A stretch of 64,000 nt of DNA from Vitis vinifera (taxonomy: Eukaryota > Streptophyta > Magnoliopsida > Vitales > Vitaceae), in assembly GCF_030704535.1 (NCBI RefSeq), contig NC_081820.1, positions 20,959,001 through 21,023,000 of the forward strand. Direction: 5' to 3'. A program made the position numbers and the translations under genes. Every line of letters begins with the position of its first letter. Within the stretch, counting starts at the first letter, position 1. Below, piece by piece: positions 34,323 through 46,686 of this stretch. The notes below the pieces were generated by a model. It saw only the letters and a list, made by a program, of their open reading frames with translations. It searched no databases and was not told the origin of the DNA.

Positions 34323-36988
34323 CTTTTTTTGAGGGTTTGAAGACAAGAGGAAAACAGATCTCTAAGGCTTGGGATGCGCCATGGAGGCGGCTGATACGGA
34401 CAGAGAGAAAAGCTTGGGTAGCGTTCTATTCAAGAAGGCCATATATTCGCGCTGTAAGTCTACCTATATCAAACCTGGGCTCTAATAGTTTTTGAAAATC
34501 ATTGCACGATGTTTTTTGTGTTGTGGAACAAAAGTTTTTAATACTTTTAAATATATTTTTAAAATAATTTTCATATATATATAATTATTTTAATAAAAAT
34601 ATTTAAAAGATAATCCACTTCATTTGTAACTTGAATAATTATTTTCATATAGTCATAAAAAGAATCCATTAATTACGAGATGAAATAGATATACAATTCT
34701 TTTTTTTTTTTTTTTTTTTCATATAACTTCATTTCAATAAAGAAATATTTTATAAATTTGGGTAAACTATAAAACTTGATTATATATATTTTAAAATTGG
34801 ACATAAATAGAAAAATTATTTTTGACTTTTACCCAAATATATTCACATTAAGAAACAAAATTAAAATATTTAAAAGAGAGAGGTGTGGAAGACTTATTAG
34901 TATAATTGTCTATATGATTTATTTAGTAATTTACTAATATATTAATGTAGCTGCAATTATTTACTTGATATAAATAGTTTTAACTACAAAGAATTAAATG
35001 ACAAAAAAAAAAACTTAAAAAAAATGAAAGGGAAAAAAGTATCCTATTTACTAGATGTGTAATAACATGAAAGGAGACAAATAATTTTACTAATAATTAC
35101 ATGCTTAAAATAGACATAACTATCATTGTCAAATAATGATAAATGGAGTAAATTAATAATTCTTTGGTTAAATGAAATGTATCATTAAATGAAACAACTA
35201 TTAGCGCATTTTGATAATGATAGGTCTTGTGGTGAAAATAATATAGAAAAATCATAATTTTGTGTACATTGATCTTACAAAGTTAAAATCATAATTTTAA
35301 CCTAGAAGAGAAAACATGAAAATAATATAGAAAAATAGTTGACATTCGACTGATACTTGGAAATTAAATTGCAAGACTAAATGCAATTTAACTTTGTGTA
35401 CTCACAAATTTCTCTTTTAGAAATATTATTTGTGGTCAAATTAGATTTTTATTGATTTGAAAAATGACATGAGTACAATCTCTATTTTGCCTTCTAATTC
35501 TTGTTTTTCGTAGTTATTAATAAAGTGTTTCAAAGAAATTTGATTTTGAATAGCTTGAATTTAATTTAGGACTTGACTTTGTTTGGTTATGAGTGTTGAC
35601 TTGAATCTTGTATTGTCTTAAGTCTTGAAGTGATTTGAAACTTAGTTTAACTTGGACCTTAACTTGATGTGGGTGTTACTATCACTTAAACCTTGGTATG
35701 ACTTGAGACTTGATTTAACTTAGACTTTAGTATGTCTTGAGTTTTTGCTTGATTTAGGTCTTATTGTGACTTGAGCTTTGTTTTGATTTAAACAATGTTG
35801 AGTGAGAGGTTGAGCAACTTGATCTTAGATCAAAGAGGTCATTTGTAGATTTTGATCTTAAAACTTAAACATAAGGCTTTGAAGATCTTATAAATTTGAA
35901 AATATTTTAAAGAAATTGAAGATTCATTGAAGTTTCATTTGAAGATTTGGAAAAACTTTGGATTTCCTTTCAATAACTCTTCCCCAACTTTCGTTTTCTA
36001 ATTTGTGTCTTGAAAGTTTTGATATAAGTTCTATTTGTAGAGATTGAAAACACTACATTTGAATGGTTTTATGATTTCTTAAAAATATTATTCTTTTAAT
36101 TTCTTTAATCCAATTTTTTCCCAGACTATTTTTTAGGTTTTTTTTTAGAAGATTCTTATGAACATGCCCTAACTTTTATTTAAGTTATCCTTTTAAGTTT
36201 TCAACTTAGCAGACTCTTTCTATACTAACTTTTGTAAAAACTACTTTTTTTTTTTTTGGATTTTTTTAATCTTGTGAGCATATCTTAACTTTTGTCTTAG
36301 TTGTCTTTTTAAGTTATCAACTTAGCATACATTTTTTTTGTACCATACACATTTGAATTCATGTAGCCTAGAAAGCAATTTAGAGGTGCATCACTTATTT
36401 TGATTTTGATCTTAGAGTGGTAAATGCTTGTTCTTGGAAACTTGTTAATTAAAGGCTAAAGATGACTTATTCTTCACCAAACTTGTATATAACATTCTTC
36501 GATTGTTTTGTATAATGGAAAAAAATCCTTTGAATTTATCCTTGATCTTCACTCTTGAAAGTGGATGAATGACATTTTTTTTGTCATGTTTGATATTCTT
36601 CTATGGGCTTGTTGAAGAATGTTTAAAGTTTGATATTAACTTTTGTAACTTCATTTTTCTATTAGGCTTTAGAGTCACATCTTCTTCTTATCATGTTGAA
36701 AAAAGACACTTATGTTCAAAAGAAAATCTAGATAATTTAATTTACAATATCTAAATTTGACTTCTTTAGTTCAAGGAATTTGTTTCTTTGATTTAAAAAT
36801 TGATTTTCTTAATTTAAGGAATTTATCTCCTTAATTTAAGAAATTTCCTAAGAATTTTTTTAATTAATTTTTTTTATCACTATAGTTTAAGCTCATGAAA
36901 GCAAAAAGTAAGTGTTTTTAAGGAGCATTATAACTTTTCACCATTAAGTTATATTAGATAGTTCAAGTATATTCATAGGTCTTATGTT
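34323..36988. other. Intergenic, with low-complexity minisatellite-like DNA
   Basis: Bases 34323-34480 are less AT-rich and probably hold the leader and promoter of the TMEM161-like gene. Beyond this the DNA is AT-rich. At 35568-35800 a degenerate GACTTGAxxTTG-type motif recurs many times on the + strand. Two related 55-bp blocks lie at about 36160-36213 and 36278-36331. Confidence 0.55.
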
Positions 36989-36993
36989 ATTAG

Positions 36994-37275
36994 TATTAGA
37001 GAATTCATTATAATAGATTTTCTTTCTATTTTCAAATTCTTGTGATTAGTTGTAACTTCCTATTTTCTATTGTAATTCTCTAATTCTAGGATTGTTTTCT
37101 ATTTTTGTTGTAATTCCCTAATTCTAGGTTTGTTTCCTATTTTTGTGTTTTGGGTAAATTGTTTCCTATTTTTGTGTTTTAGGTTTGTGTGTGTGTATAT
37201 ATATATATATATTCATTCTTAATCAATGAAAAAGTCAAGCCATTGTTTCTCAATAATTCTCTCTCTACTTCAACA
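36994..37275 (+). repeat. 5' LTR of the Copia element
   Basis: 282 bp, starting TATTAGAGAATT and ending CTACTTCAACA. Both LTRs begin TA instead of the usual TG. It contains a TATATATA run (37193-37212) about 80 bp before its end, followed by a TTCTTAATCAATGAAAAAG segment likely near the poly-A/start region. Confidence 0.92.
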
Positions 37276-37289
37276 TGGTATCAAGAGCC
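37276..37289 (+). promoter_or_regulatory. Copia primer binding site
   Basis: TGGTATCAAGAGCC directly follows the 5' LTR. It is complementary to the 3' end of plant initiator methionine tRNA, usually TGGTATCAGAGC, with one extra A. Confidence 0.85.
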
Positions 37290-37331
37290 TAATCTTCTTG
37301 GGCATATATATTTTTTTTTCCCTTCTCCTCA

Positions 37332-38336
37332 ATGGCTTCTAGTGCATCCTTCTCTTCCACTAACGATCCTATCACCATCCAAAACTTCCAAGATCCTCAA
37401 TATCCCCTCCTTACAATTAATCTCTCCAATATCATCAAATTGTCATCCACCAATTATCTCACATGGAGCCTTCATATCCAATCTCTTCTTGAAAGTTATG
37501 ATCTTCATCACTTCATTGATGATGCTCATACTCCACCACCACCCATCATAACCGTCATTGGTGTTGCATCCCCAAATTCGGCGTATACAACCTGGAAGCG
37601 TCAGGACCGTCTCATCTTTAACGCTCTCCTTGGTGCTATCTTTGTTTCACTACAACCGCTTATTGCCCACACCACCACTGCCCTTGATGCATGGCAAACC
37701 TTAGCCAATACCTATGCCAAACCATCTCGTGGCCATATTAAACAATTGAAGGAACACTTAAAGCGGTGTACCAAGGGCTCAAAATCAATTAGTGAATATA
37801 TGCAGACAATAAAAACTCGTGCTGATGAACTTGCCATTTTGGAGAAGCCAATTGATGATGAGGATCTTATTGATTGGGTTCTTGAAGGACTAAGTGATGA
37901 GTACAAATCTGTCATTGATGCAATTAATGCCTATGACACGTCAATTTCTTTTCCTGAGCTCCATGAGAAACTTCTCAACAAAAAAGCATCTCTTCAGACT
38001 GCTCAACCATCTCCTCTATCACTACCATCAACGAAAAATCCTACAACCTTCCGACATCGTCCAAATTGGTGTCCATCAGCCACCACTCCATAACAACCAG
38101 GGCTTACCATTGCGTTTTCTTCTCATGATCAACGCCAACTCAAACCTTATTTGGGTCGTTGTCAAGCATGCGGTATTCAAGGACACATTGCCAAGGGATG
38201 CCCAATGTTTCGGCTTGTCACTAATCAACAATCCCCAACACCTCGTCCTCAAGACACCCAAGGATACCGCCCCTCCACACCCTAGAAACCACGAGCCAAT
38301 CATGTTGTTCTCGGCAACAACACTACTCCTACTTAA
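37332..38336 (+). pseudogene. Copia gag with zinc knuckle, interrupted
   Basis: The frame opens at ATG 37332 (MASSASFSSTND). It runs 253 codons with the N-terminal Gag signature WSLHIQSLLESYDL, then a helical region including YMQTIKTRADELA. A TAA stops it at 38091. The same frame continues after that stop with a CxxCxxxxHxxxxC zinc knuckle (CQACGIQGHIAKGC, 38160-38202), which binds RNA in intact elements. Two more stops follow at 38283 and 38334. The N-terminal part could in principle still be translated as a truncated Gag. Confidence 0.9.
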
Positions 38337-38750
38337 CTGCTGGATAGTGGAGCATCTCACCACGTTACGTCTGACTTGAGCAATCTCTCTCTTCATAGCC
38401 TGTATTAAGGATATGATGATATCATGATCGGCGATGGATCGACCCATTCCATCACACATACCGGTTCTACCACCATACCTACTTCTTCTCGCACCTTTAC
38501 TTTACAAAACGTCATTTGTGTCCTTTCCATGCAAAAGAACTTAATTTCAATTTATCAATTTTGCACTAATAACCATGTTTCTATTGAATTCTCACCCTCT
38601 GCTTTTCAGGTGAAGGATCTACACACGAGGGCAATCTTTTTGATGGGTGAACCTAAGGATGGTGTATATGAGTGGCCGACTACATTCCCTTTTGTTACCT
38701 CTTCACCATTGCTTGTTTTTTCCAGTGTTAAGACCACTTTGTCCAAGTGA
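38337..38750 (+). pseudogene. Copia protease and pre-integrase segment
   Basis: The same frame carries an aspartic protease motif LLDSGASHHVTSD (from 38337), then a GDGSTHSITHTGS flap-like stretch. A stop lies at 38406. The following segment runs to a TGA at 38748, where Copia proteins normally have the tryptophan of WHSRLG. Confidence 0.88.
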
Positions 38751-39949
38751 CACTCTAGACTAGGTTATCCACAATTTACTATTATGAAAAATATTGTCTC
38801 TAAGTTTTCTTTACCATTGTCTAGTCCGTTATCCTCTTTTACCCATTGTAATGCCTGTTCATGTAATAAAAGTCATAAAAATCCATTTTCTTCTTCTACC
38901 TTAACCTCATCCCATCCACTTGAACTTCTATTTTCTAATGTATGGACCTCTCATGTTTCTTTTGTTGATGGTTTTCAGTACTATGTTATTTTTTTTTTTA
39001 TCATTATACACGGTATATTTGGTATTATCCCCTAAAACGGAAATCTCATGTGTATGATGTCTTTGTGCGCTTCAAGGCATTAGTCGAAAACCAATTAAAA
39101 CACCGAATTGTTACCCTCTATTCAGATAATGGTGGTGAATATCAAGCCCTTGATAATTTTCTCTCCACCAATGGTATATCTCATCTTACTACACCACCAC
39201 ATACACCTGAACACAATGGTATTTCCGAACGACGTCATCACCATATTGTTGAAACCGATCTATCTCTTCTCACTCATGCATCGATGCCTCTAACTTTTTG
39301 GACTTACGCCTTTGCCACTGCAGTATATCTCATCAACCGTATGCCCACACCCATACTACATCTCTCATCTCCTTTTGACAAACTCTTTGAGTTTCCATCC
39401 AACTACACTAAACTTCGGGTGTTCAGTTGCTTAAGTTATCCGTGGCTTCGTCTTTATTCTCAACATAAACTTGACTCTCGTTCCACTCCTTGTGTTTTTC
39501 TTTGTTACTCTTCAACAAAAAGTGCCTATATATGTCTTGATCTGTCCACTTCTAAAACTTATATTTCTCGTCGTGACAAATTTCTTGAAAACACTTTTCC
39601 CTTTACCACTCATCAATCCCATCTAGCTCATTCCATCCCAGAGCTCACTTCCAACTGGCTTTCACCGGTCCAAACTCTAACCATTTCAAATGGCTTACTC
39701 AATACGCCTCCACAAAGGGATTCCTTGTGTCAACATCCGTCCCAAAATGCCCAACCAGTCGACCGCCCCTCCTCACCAATCGACCATTTACCATCAGAAC
39801 CACATAATTCTGAGACCTCTTCCGCTTCAACCACACCTCCATCCACCCATCAAAATACCCATCCCATGACCACTAGAGCCAAAAACAACATCCAAACCCC
39901 TAACCAAGATGAATCTCACTGTTGTCCTTTCTCGACCATCAAACATTGA
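38751..39949 (+). pseudogene. Copia integrase, two frameshifts
   Basis: The zinc-binding end (HCNACSCNKSHK near 38845) lies in the frame of gag. A T-run at 38990-39000 shifts the reading to another frame, in which the core DNA-strand transfer region is found (YSDNGGEY at about 39118 and HTPEHNGISERRHHHIVE at about 39200). The frame is shifted back near 39900. The first catalytic aspartate region reads VWTSHVSFVDGFQYY. The C-terminal linker is Pro/Ser/Thr-rich. Confidence 0.9.
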
Positions 39950-41486
39950 GCCTCATACTGTTAGCCAAACCTTAATCGATCCCAAATTGAGACAAGCCAT
40001 GAATGATGGATTTGATGCTCTTGTTCGGAATGGAACTTGGGAGCTTGTTCCATCTACTTCTATGTAGAATCTTGTTGGATGTAAGTGGGCTTTTCGTGTT
40101 AAACGGCTTCCTGATGTCTCTATTGATAGGTACAAAGCCAAATTAGTTGCCAAAGGTTTTCATTAGCGACCTAATGTGGATTATCATGACACCTTTAGTC
40201 CGGTTGTCAAGCCAACAACAATACGACTTGTTCTAAGTCTGGCAGTCAGTAAAGGTTAGCAATTGCGACAATTGAATGTTAATAATGCCTTTCTTCAAGG
40301 CCATCTTTCTGAAGATGTCTACATGACCCAGTCTCCGGGATTTGTTGATAGAGATAATCCAACACATGTATGCAAATTAAAGAAGGCTATATATGGACTC
40401 AAGCAGGCCCCACGGGCTTGGTATCTTGAACTTCACCAATCCCTCATTGAGTCTGGGTTCACAAACTCTCATGCAAACACTTCTATATTCATTCTCCACT
40501 CAGGTGACATTACTATGTATCTACTTGTTTATGTGAATGACATTATTATCACAGGTACTACCAACACCAATATTATTCAGCGCTGCATTGACCTCCTGAC
40601 ACAAAGATTTTCAATAAAGGATCTTGGCGTCTTGTCTTACTTTCTCGGCATTGAGGTTCTTACCACCCCATCTGGTGTGTTGCTTACTCAAAGGCGCTAC
40701 ATCTCTAATCTTCTTGCCTCGACAAAAATGTCTGGTGCAAAACCTGTTGCCACACCACTTGTTACAGATGGAAATCTCATACTTCATTCAGGTATAGTTA
40801 TGACTAACTACATATAATATAGAACCCTTGTTGGTAGTCTATAGTATCTTTGCCTCACTCGCCCAGATATAACATATGCTGTTAATAAGCTATCCTAATT
40901 CATGCATTGCCCGACGTCTGAACATTGGAATGCTGTAAAACGACTGCTTCGATATCTGTGTGGGACATTGACTCATGGATTATTTCTTCATAAGGCAAAT
41001 ACACTTTCTCTTCATGCCTTCTCAAATGCAGATTGGGCTAACAACAAAGACGACTATACCTTTATGAGTGCCTATATTGTTTATCTTGGTCGTCATCAAC
41101 TTTCTTGGTCATCCAATAAATAACGTATAGTTGCTCGATCATCCACAAAGGCTGAGTATCGATCAGTTGCCGCTACTACTTCAGAAATCAATTGGATTTG
41201 TTCCATTCTCATAGAGCTTAGCGTCACTCTACCTACACTGCTTGTTATCTATTGTGACAATGTTGGTGCCACCTATCTCTGTTCTAATCCAGTCTTTCAT
41301 TCGCACATGAAAAATATGGCAATTGATTATCACTTTATTCGGGATCAAGTTCAATCAAGTGCTCTTCGTGTTACTCATGTTTCCTCAACAGATCAACTTG
41401 TCGACGCTCTTACTGAATCTCTTCCATGAAGCCACTTCCAAGAATTACGGGTTAAGATTAGCGTCTCCTCCGGAGCTCCATCTTGA
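39950..41486 (+). pseudogene. Copia reverse transcriptase and RNase H, multiple stops
   Basis: Once the frame returns to that of gag, it includes [44 protein letters not shown] and the RNase H part SSTKAEYRSVAATTSEINW. The catalytic RT motif YVDD reads YVND (about 40530), which should abolish activity. Stops at 40065, 40164, 40257, 40815, 40842, 40896, 41121 and 41427 are all in this frame. The natural stop is TGA at 41484, 7 bases before the 3' LTR. Confidence 0.93.
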
Positions 41487-41493
41487 GGGGGGA

Positions 41494-41799
41494 TATTAGA
41501 GAATTTATTACAATAGATTTTCTTTCTATTTTCAAATTCTTGTGATTAGTTGTAACTTCCTATTTTCTGTTGTAATTCCCTAATTCTAGGATTTTTTTTC
41601 TATTTTTATGTTTTGGGCTAATTCTAAGATTGTTTCCTATTTTTGTTGTAATTCCCTAATTCTAGGTTTGTTTCCTATTTTTGTGTTTTGGGTAGATTGT
41701 TTCCTATTTTTGTGTTTTAGGTTTGTGTATATATATTCATTCTTAATCAATGAAAAAGTCAAGCCATTGTTTCTCAATAATTCTCTCTCTACTTCAACA
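41494..41799 (+). repeat. 3' LTR of the Copia element
   Basis: 306 bp, the copy of the 5' LTR, starting TATTAGAGAATT and ending CTACTTCAACA. It has one extra stretch around 41610-41635 and a shorter TATA run than the 5' LTR (41728-41735). Confidence 0.92.
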
Positions 41800-41804
41800 A
41801 TTAG

Positions 41805-42189
41805 TTGGCTAAACATTTTTAGTAATGACTTGTTTGAATGAATAAAACTTCAAATTGTAAGTAGCTTGTGTCCATTCTTGCTCACTTGAAAGAGACATTT
41901 TTTTTGGAGCATGCAAAATGCAGAGATATGAAAATAGTTATAGTTAAATTTGATGTTGCACTGTCTTCATCCTCATCAGTGACATTTTTTTCCCCACTAG
42001 TGTCATCTTCAAGTTCTTCAATGTACATATTTTCACTTGTGTTAGATTTTATACTAAGCTTTCTATCATGTGTTTGTCTAGCTAAGTTTTTGGCTTGATA
42101 CTTCACAAGATGTAATGAGTTCCCAATGCGTTCATTGAGTTCAAATTTCTATGGAAGAACTTTCAAATGTTTTTTATTTTTTATTTTTT
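41805..42189. other. Flank of the Copia insertion, possible remnant of the Gypsy gag tail
   Basis: An open minus-strand frame (42106-41882, 74 codons) has an acidic stretch (EELEDDTSGE, DEDEDS). It follows the Gypsy gag relic in the right order and might be its C-terminal part, but I recognise no motif. Confidence 0.3.
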
Positions 42190-42545
42190 TTGTGGCAATT
42201 AAGACTTAAATTCCCCCGCTTGTTGAAATAATCAATTATCAATTCACCTTTTTGTTATCTAGTATTTGTGAGTTCAAACATGCTAATGGTATGAGGAGTC
42301 CTATAGAAGCAACTAAGGAACTCTTTTTCCATTTGTTCCCAACTATTTACGTAATTGGCTTAGGATTTATGTACTATCAAATGCATATCCTTTTAATGAG
42401 TGAACAATTTTCTTGACTAAAAGATCTTCTTTTATTCGAACATTATTGCATATTTCCACAAAGTGAGCTACATGTTGTTTTAGGTTTTCCATCAAAATAT
42501 TGAAATTTTGATGGTTGATAACGAATTGACATCTACATTAACCTC
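42190..42545 (-). pseudogene. Ty3/Gypsy gag relic
   Basis: The minus strand reads FDGKPKQHVAHFVEICNN, then DLLVKKIVHSLKGYAFD. After a stop it continues in other frames with WEQMEKEFL-like and DYFNKRGNLS-like segments. This is the retrotrans_gag fold of plant Gypsy elements. Stops and at least two frameshifts destroy it. No LTRs or pol are recognisable nearby. Confidence 0.8.
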
Positions 42546-44224
42546 AATTCTTCATGTATATGTTTTACATATATGAGAGAAAGATGAGATCCACCATCCT
42601 ATGTTTCTTTTAGTGCCTTTAATATTAGATATTTTAGTTGATTTATGGGGAGAAACTCATTTTAAGAGACTCAAATATTTTCTATGGCATCCTTTCTTTT
42701 AGGACAAATTTTCAGGTTATCTTAAGATCCCTCTTGACATGGATGTGTGGCATCATTTCTTGGTCTTACTATGAGTTAAAGTTTGTGAGAAGCTGCATTG
42801 ATCTTGACATCATGCTTTTGATTAGTTAAATGCATAAATATGATATCATTTGTTATCTTCTTAGTTAGGTAAATGCATAGTATGCCTCAACTTAAGTTTA
42901 ACCCACACGATGTATGCCTTTGGAGTTTCCCATTTTTTCCCCATTGATTCAATGTGTTTTTACACCACTTTGCCTCAAAGTACACCTTGAAAATGCCTCT
43001 GAAAACTTTATTAAAATCATTGTTTCCTCCCTTGTATTACTTTTATTTGGTGAGATCCAAACTTGTTAGTTTGATGATTATTGTTGAAATCTACCTTTTA
43101 GTGAAAAGTTATTGATAAACAATAGCCTCTAGTTTTTACTAGGGAAGAACTTGTTGTAATTCATTACTTTATAAGATTTTTGTTGAAGTAAGTTTTGTAA
43201 TTTTTCATTTCATATAAGGGGTTTTCCACACAAAATTTTGGGTTTGATTTTTATATGGTTTATTAAGTTATTCTTCATGATTTACTTGTTGACTATTGCT
43301 TGGTTTTCATATGCCCATTTACATTCACAAAGAATGAATAATAATTAACTTGTTTCCCTATGATAGTCCTACAATTAGAATTATCTTATTTGTGTTTTTT
43401 TTTTTTAACAAATTGTATTACAACTAAAATATGGGGTTTGAGTCGCAAGGGTATCAAAAGAATGCAATACGGCGATTCCTTGGGAATTGGTGACTTAAAA
43501 AGATGGTTTAGGTTAGCTATAAGCCTCAAGATGAGAAAAACACTAGAATTTGTATGTTGTGTGATGATTAAGCGCTATGATTAGTGTGATGTTAAATTGC
43601 ATAAAAAAGGTTCGAGTCATAGGAACATCACAACATATATACCTTGAGGTGGGTATTAGTATGCCTCAAGGTAATTATGCCTTCAAACGCCACAAAATGA
43701 CAAGTAATACACTGAGCTTAAAAAGCAACAACAAATTAAGGTCAAATTTAAGTTGTAGAAGCGTCTTATTAAGAGAGGAATTAAACCTCAAGATGATAAC
43801 GAGACCCTCACTCTATGAGCCTAGAAATGAGAAAATACTGGGATAGGTGAATTGTGGGATGGTTAAATCGATCGTGAAATAAATATGATATCAAACCAAA
43901 TAAAAGAGGTTTTGTTTAATGTCATTAACAACCAATTTGCTTTTAAATAAAATAACTAATGATAATTTGAATCTTTGTAACATGGTAATGAGTTTTTCGT
44001 TGAAACCTGAAAAAAAATAAAATTAAACCACCATAAAGAATTTTGCGTCTTAAAGACCTCAAAGTTCAATAATAAAACATTATAAATCAATGTAAATAGT
44101 TATAGCATTCGAAAAAGCTATAAATTAAACTACCACAAAGTATTATGTTCTTTAACTATTCTAGGGTTCAATGATAAACATTCTAAATCCATGCAAATAT
44201 TCATAGCATGTATAATCTTTCCTG
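42546..44224. other. AT-rich intergenic DNA
   Basis: No gene is supported. Open frames at 43360-43584 and 43577-43846 do not resemble a known family. Confidence 0.45.
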
Positions 44225-44545
44225 TTAATTTTCCCCTTTTGTAAGAAGTCTATTACATTTTCCTTTTAATTGACCCTTTTATGTAAGAAGTCTATTGTAT
44301 GGATGAGGTTAGAAGGAAAAGTTTAAAGCACTAGCAAGCCAATATCCATATCAGCTTTTCCTTTATGAAAGAAGTCTATTGTTTGGATAATGTTAGAAGG
44401 AAAATTTTAAAGCATCAGTAGGCCCATAGAACAAGCCAATATCTATATCAGCTTTTCCTTTTAATTGTCCCTTTATGAAAAAAGTTCATTGTTTGGATAG
44501 TGTTATAAGGAAAATTTTAAAGCATTAATAGGCCCATTGGAAATC
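44225..44545. repeat. Degenerate tandem repeat, about three units of 85-110 bp
   Basis: The words AGAAGTCTATTGT..GGAT and TTAGAAGGAAAATTTTAAAGCA recur at about 44287, 44371 and 44480. Each unit also contains CCAATATC.ATATCAGCTTTTCC. Units vary in length because pieces are missing. Confidence 0.75.
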
Positions 44546-45896
44546 ATAAAAGTGCAATGGGGGCTTGGTCTAAGGAATTTTATTGAATTTTGGAGCATTG
44601 GACTGATTCAGATATTTGGATTGATCCAGTCAAGGAGTTGGACCCCCTAGGCTCCTAGCTTTACCCTATTATGCAAAACTGTCACACACAATATCTATAT
44701 ATATTAATTTTTTTTAAATCAAAATTTTATTTTCTTTCATTTTTTCTCCTCATTTTCTTTTTTCTATGCTTTTCCTCAAATTTTTTAGAAATCAAGTATA
44801 ACCTAAAAAGTCTTTGTAAAAGTGATTTTGAAACGAGTTAAAAACCGTTCGTTGAAAATATTTTCTTATAAAAATTAATATTTTATAAACTTTTAAAAAT
44901 TAGTTTTGAAAATTTGGAGAATTTAATAGACTTTTCACTTAGTAAAATAAAACAATACTAACAAAAATAAAAGTGTATTTGACGATGATTTTAGAAAATC
45001 TTTCTAATTTTTTTAATACTTAAAAAATTAAACGTCTCTTAAAATCACTATCAAACGAATTTTAAATACAAAAAAACGCTTGAACTAAAATTACTCGGCT
45101 TCGATTCTTTATTCGGATATGGTAATTTGGTAATAGAGGGCTTTTTCACTGCTACTTCTAATAAGTGTATTTTCTCAAAATAATATATAATTTTTTTTAA
45201 AAAAATTCTATAGAATATACTGATTCAATAGAGTGATGTTAATCAAGCATGAAGGGCTGAGACACCGGGTCAACTTGGGCTTACTATGTGGGCCCCAATC
45301 GAACACTGGGCCAGGCCATACCCAAGCCCAAATCCAAGATCTTAAAGTTACAAATATTTTATAGTTTGAAGTGGTCCAATACCTAGGTAAAATTAACTAT
45401 AAAATATAATCTTAGGCCAAAATAATAATAATAATAAAAAAAAAGCAGTTTAATGAGACCCTCAGGTGCTCTCTAATTGACTTCATGCATTTATAGCATG
45501 TGCCTCCTTCAATATTTATTTATTTTTTGAATTTTGTTTGTTTTTCCACATTCATATAATATACTATTATGAAACCAAAATATTATAAAATATGTCTCCT
45601 TCAATAATAGTTAGTAATGGTGAAGGATGAGAAGAAGAAGGGCCAGAGGATGAGTGGAGGGTTCAATGGGAAAGGACAAATGAGTTTACTGGTTTCAACA
45701 GTGAATTGAAGGCCCTGATTTTCTTAGTTTATCTTTGATCATGTGGTATGTTTCTTCCATTGGATCCTTCGACATCCCACATGAAATATCAACATGCAAA
45801 TTTTGGCACTTTTAATATAATGCTTTATTTATTTAATTATATCATATATAATAAAAAGGTACAAGTTCTTGTACTTTTGTTAACATTTTCACTTTT
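44546..45896. other. AT-rich intergenic DNA with MITE fragments
   Basis: Bases 44690-44810 resemble the right half of the MITE at 27980-28602 (CCTCAAATTTTTTAGAAATC). Bases 44960-45065 resemble units of the 24880-26000 chain (GTGTATTTGACGATGATTTT). Bases 45230-45400 are less AT-rich, with no gene recognised. Confidence 0.5.
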
Positions 45897-46294
45897 GGGG
45901 ATGTTTGATAAAATTTGATACTTCTTATTACTTAAGGATTTAAGTTTATTTATTGATTTAATTACTTAATTTTTTACTTTAAGAATTAAAAATGTTTGAT
46001 AAAATTAATTTAAAATAATCAAATTAACATATTTATCCCCATAAATTATAATTAAGGTAAATGAAATCGAGTAATAATGAAGATCATAGAGTAGTAAAAA
46101 GGATCATAAAGGTAATTAGGGTAGATAAAGATAAAAAGGTAATATGAAGATATAAATTTAAGAATTACTTAAAATTACTTTTCACTTTAATTCTTACTAT
46201 TAAGTTATTTTTATCAAATATACTTAATTTACTTAATGAATTAAATTAAATTATTAAGTCATTTTAAGTTATTAGGTTGATTTATCAAACACGG
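45897..46294. mobile_element. MITE with GTTTGATAAA ends
   Basis: The left end GGGGATGTTTGATAAAAT and the inverted right end CCGTGTTTGATAAATC delimit 398 bp of AT-rich noncoding DNA. TACTTAAGGATTTAAG and TTAAGTTATT-type words are shared with the block at 51800-53380. Confidence 0.7.
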
Positions 46295-46635
46295 ATCTAG
46301 TTATTCTAGTAACTTGAAAAATTATTCAATTTTTTTTAATATTTATTTATTTTTTATTTTTGGATGGTTGAATATTAAAAATATAAGAAGTATTGGGTCT
46401 TCTCTTAATAGCCATGTTTGGTAATGAAAATAAGTTCTATTTGTAAATTTATAAACTAAAGAAAATAATAGAAGATTAAAGAGATATACTTCATTACATG
46501 CTTTCAAAATTTTATTTCCAAATTATATTCAGAAAATGAGACATTTTTATAAAAAAAGACAAGAGGAAAAAAAGGTTTTACTTATCAAAAAGAGGAAAAA
46601 AAGATTTCAAAACTATTTTTGTATTTTATTTATTA

Positions 46636-46686
<51 letters not shown>

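Larger units (their letters stand above)
36989..41804 (+). mobile_element. Full-length but defective Ty1/Copia retrotransposon
   Basis: A 5-bp target duplication ATTAG flanks the element (36989-36993 and 41800-41804). It has two LTRs, a primer binding site, a polypurine tract GAGGGGGGA just before the 3' LTR, and gag, protease, integrase, reverse transcriptase and RNase H in Copia order on the + strand. The LTRs are very similar (a few substitutions and one indel of about 25 bases in the right copy), so the insertion is fairly recent. The reading frame is broken by 13 stops and two frameshifts. The details of each part are given separately. Confidence 0.95.
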
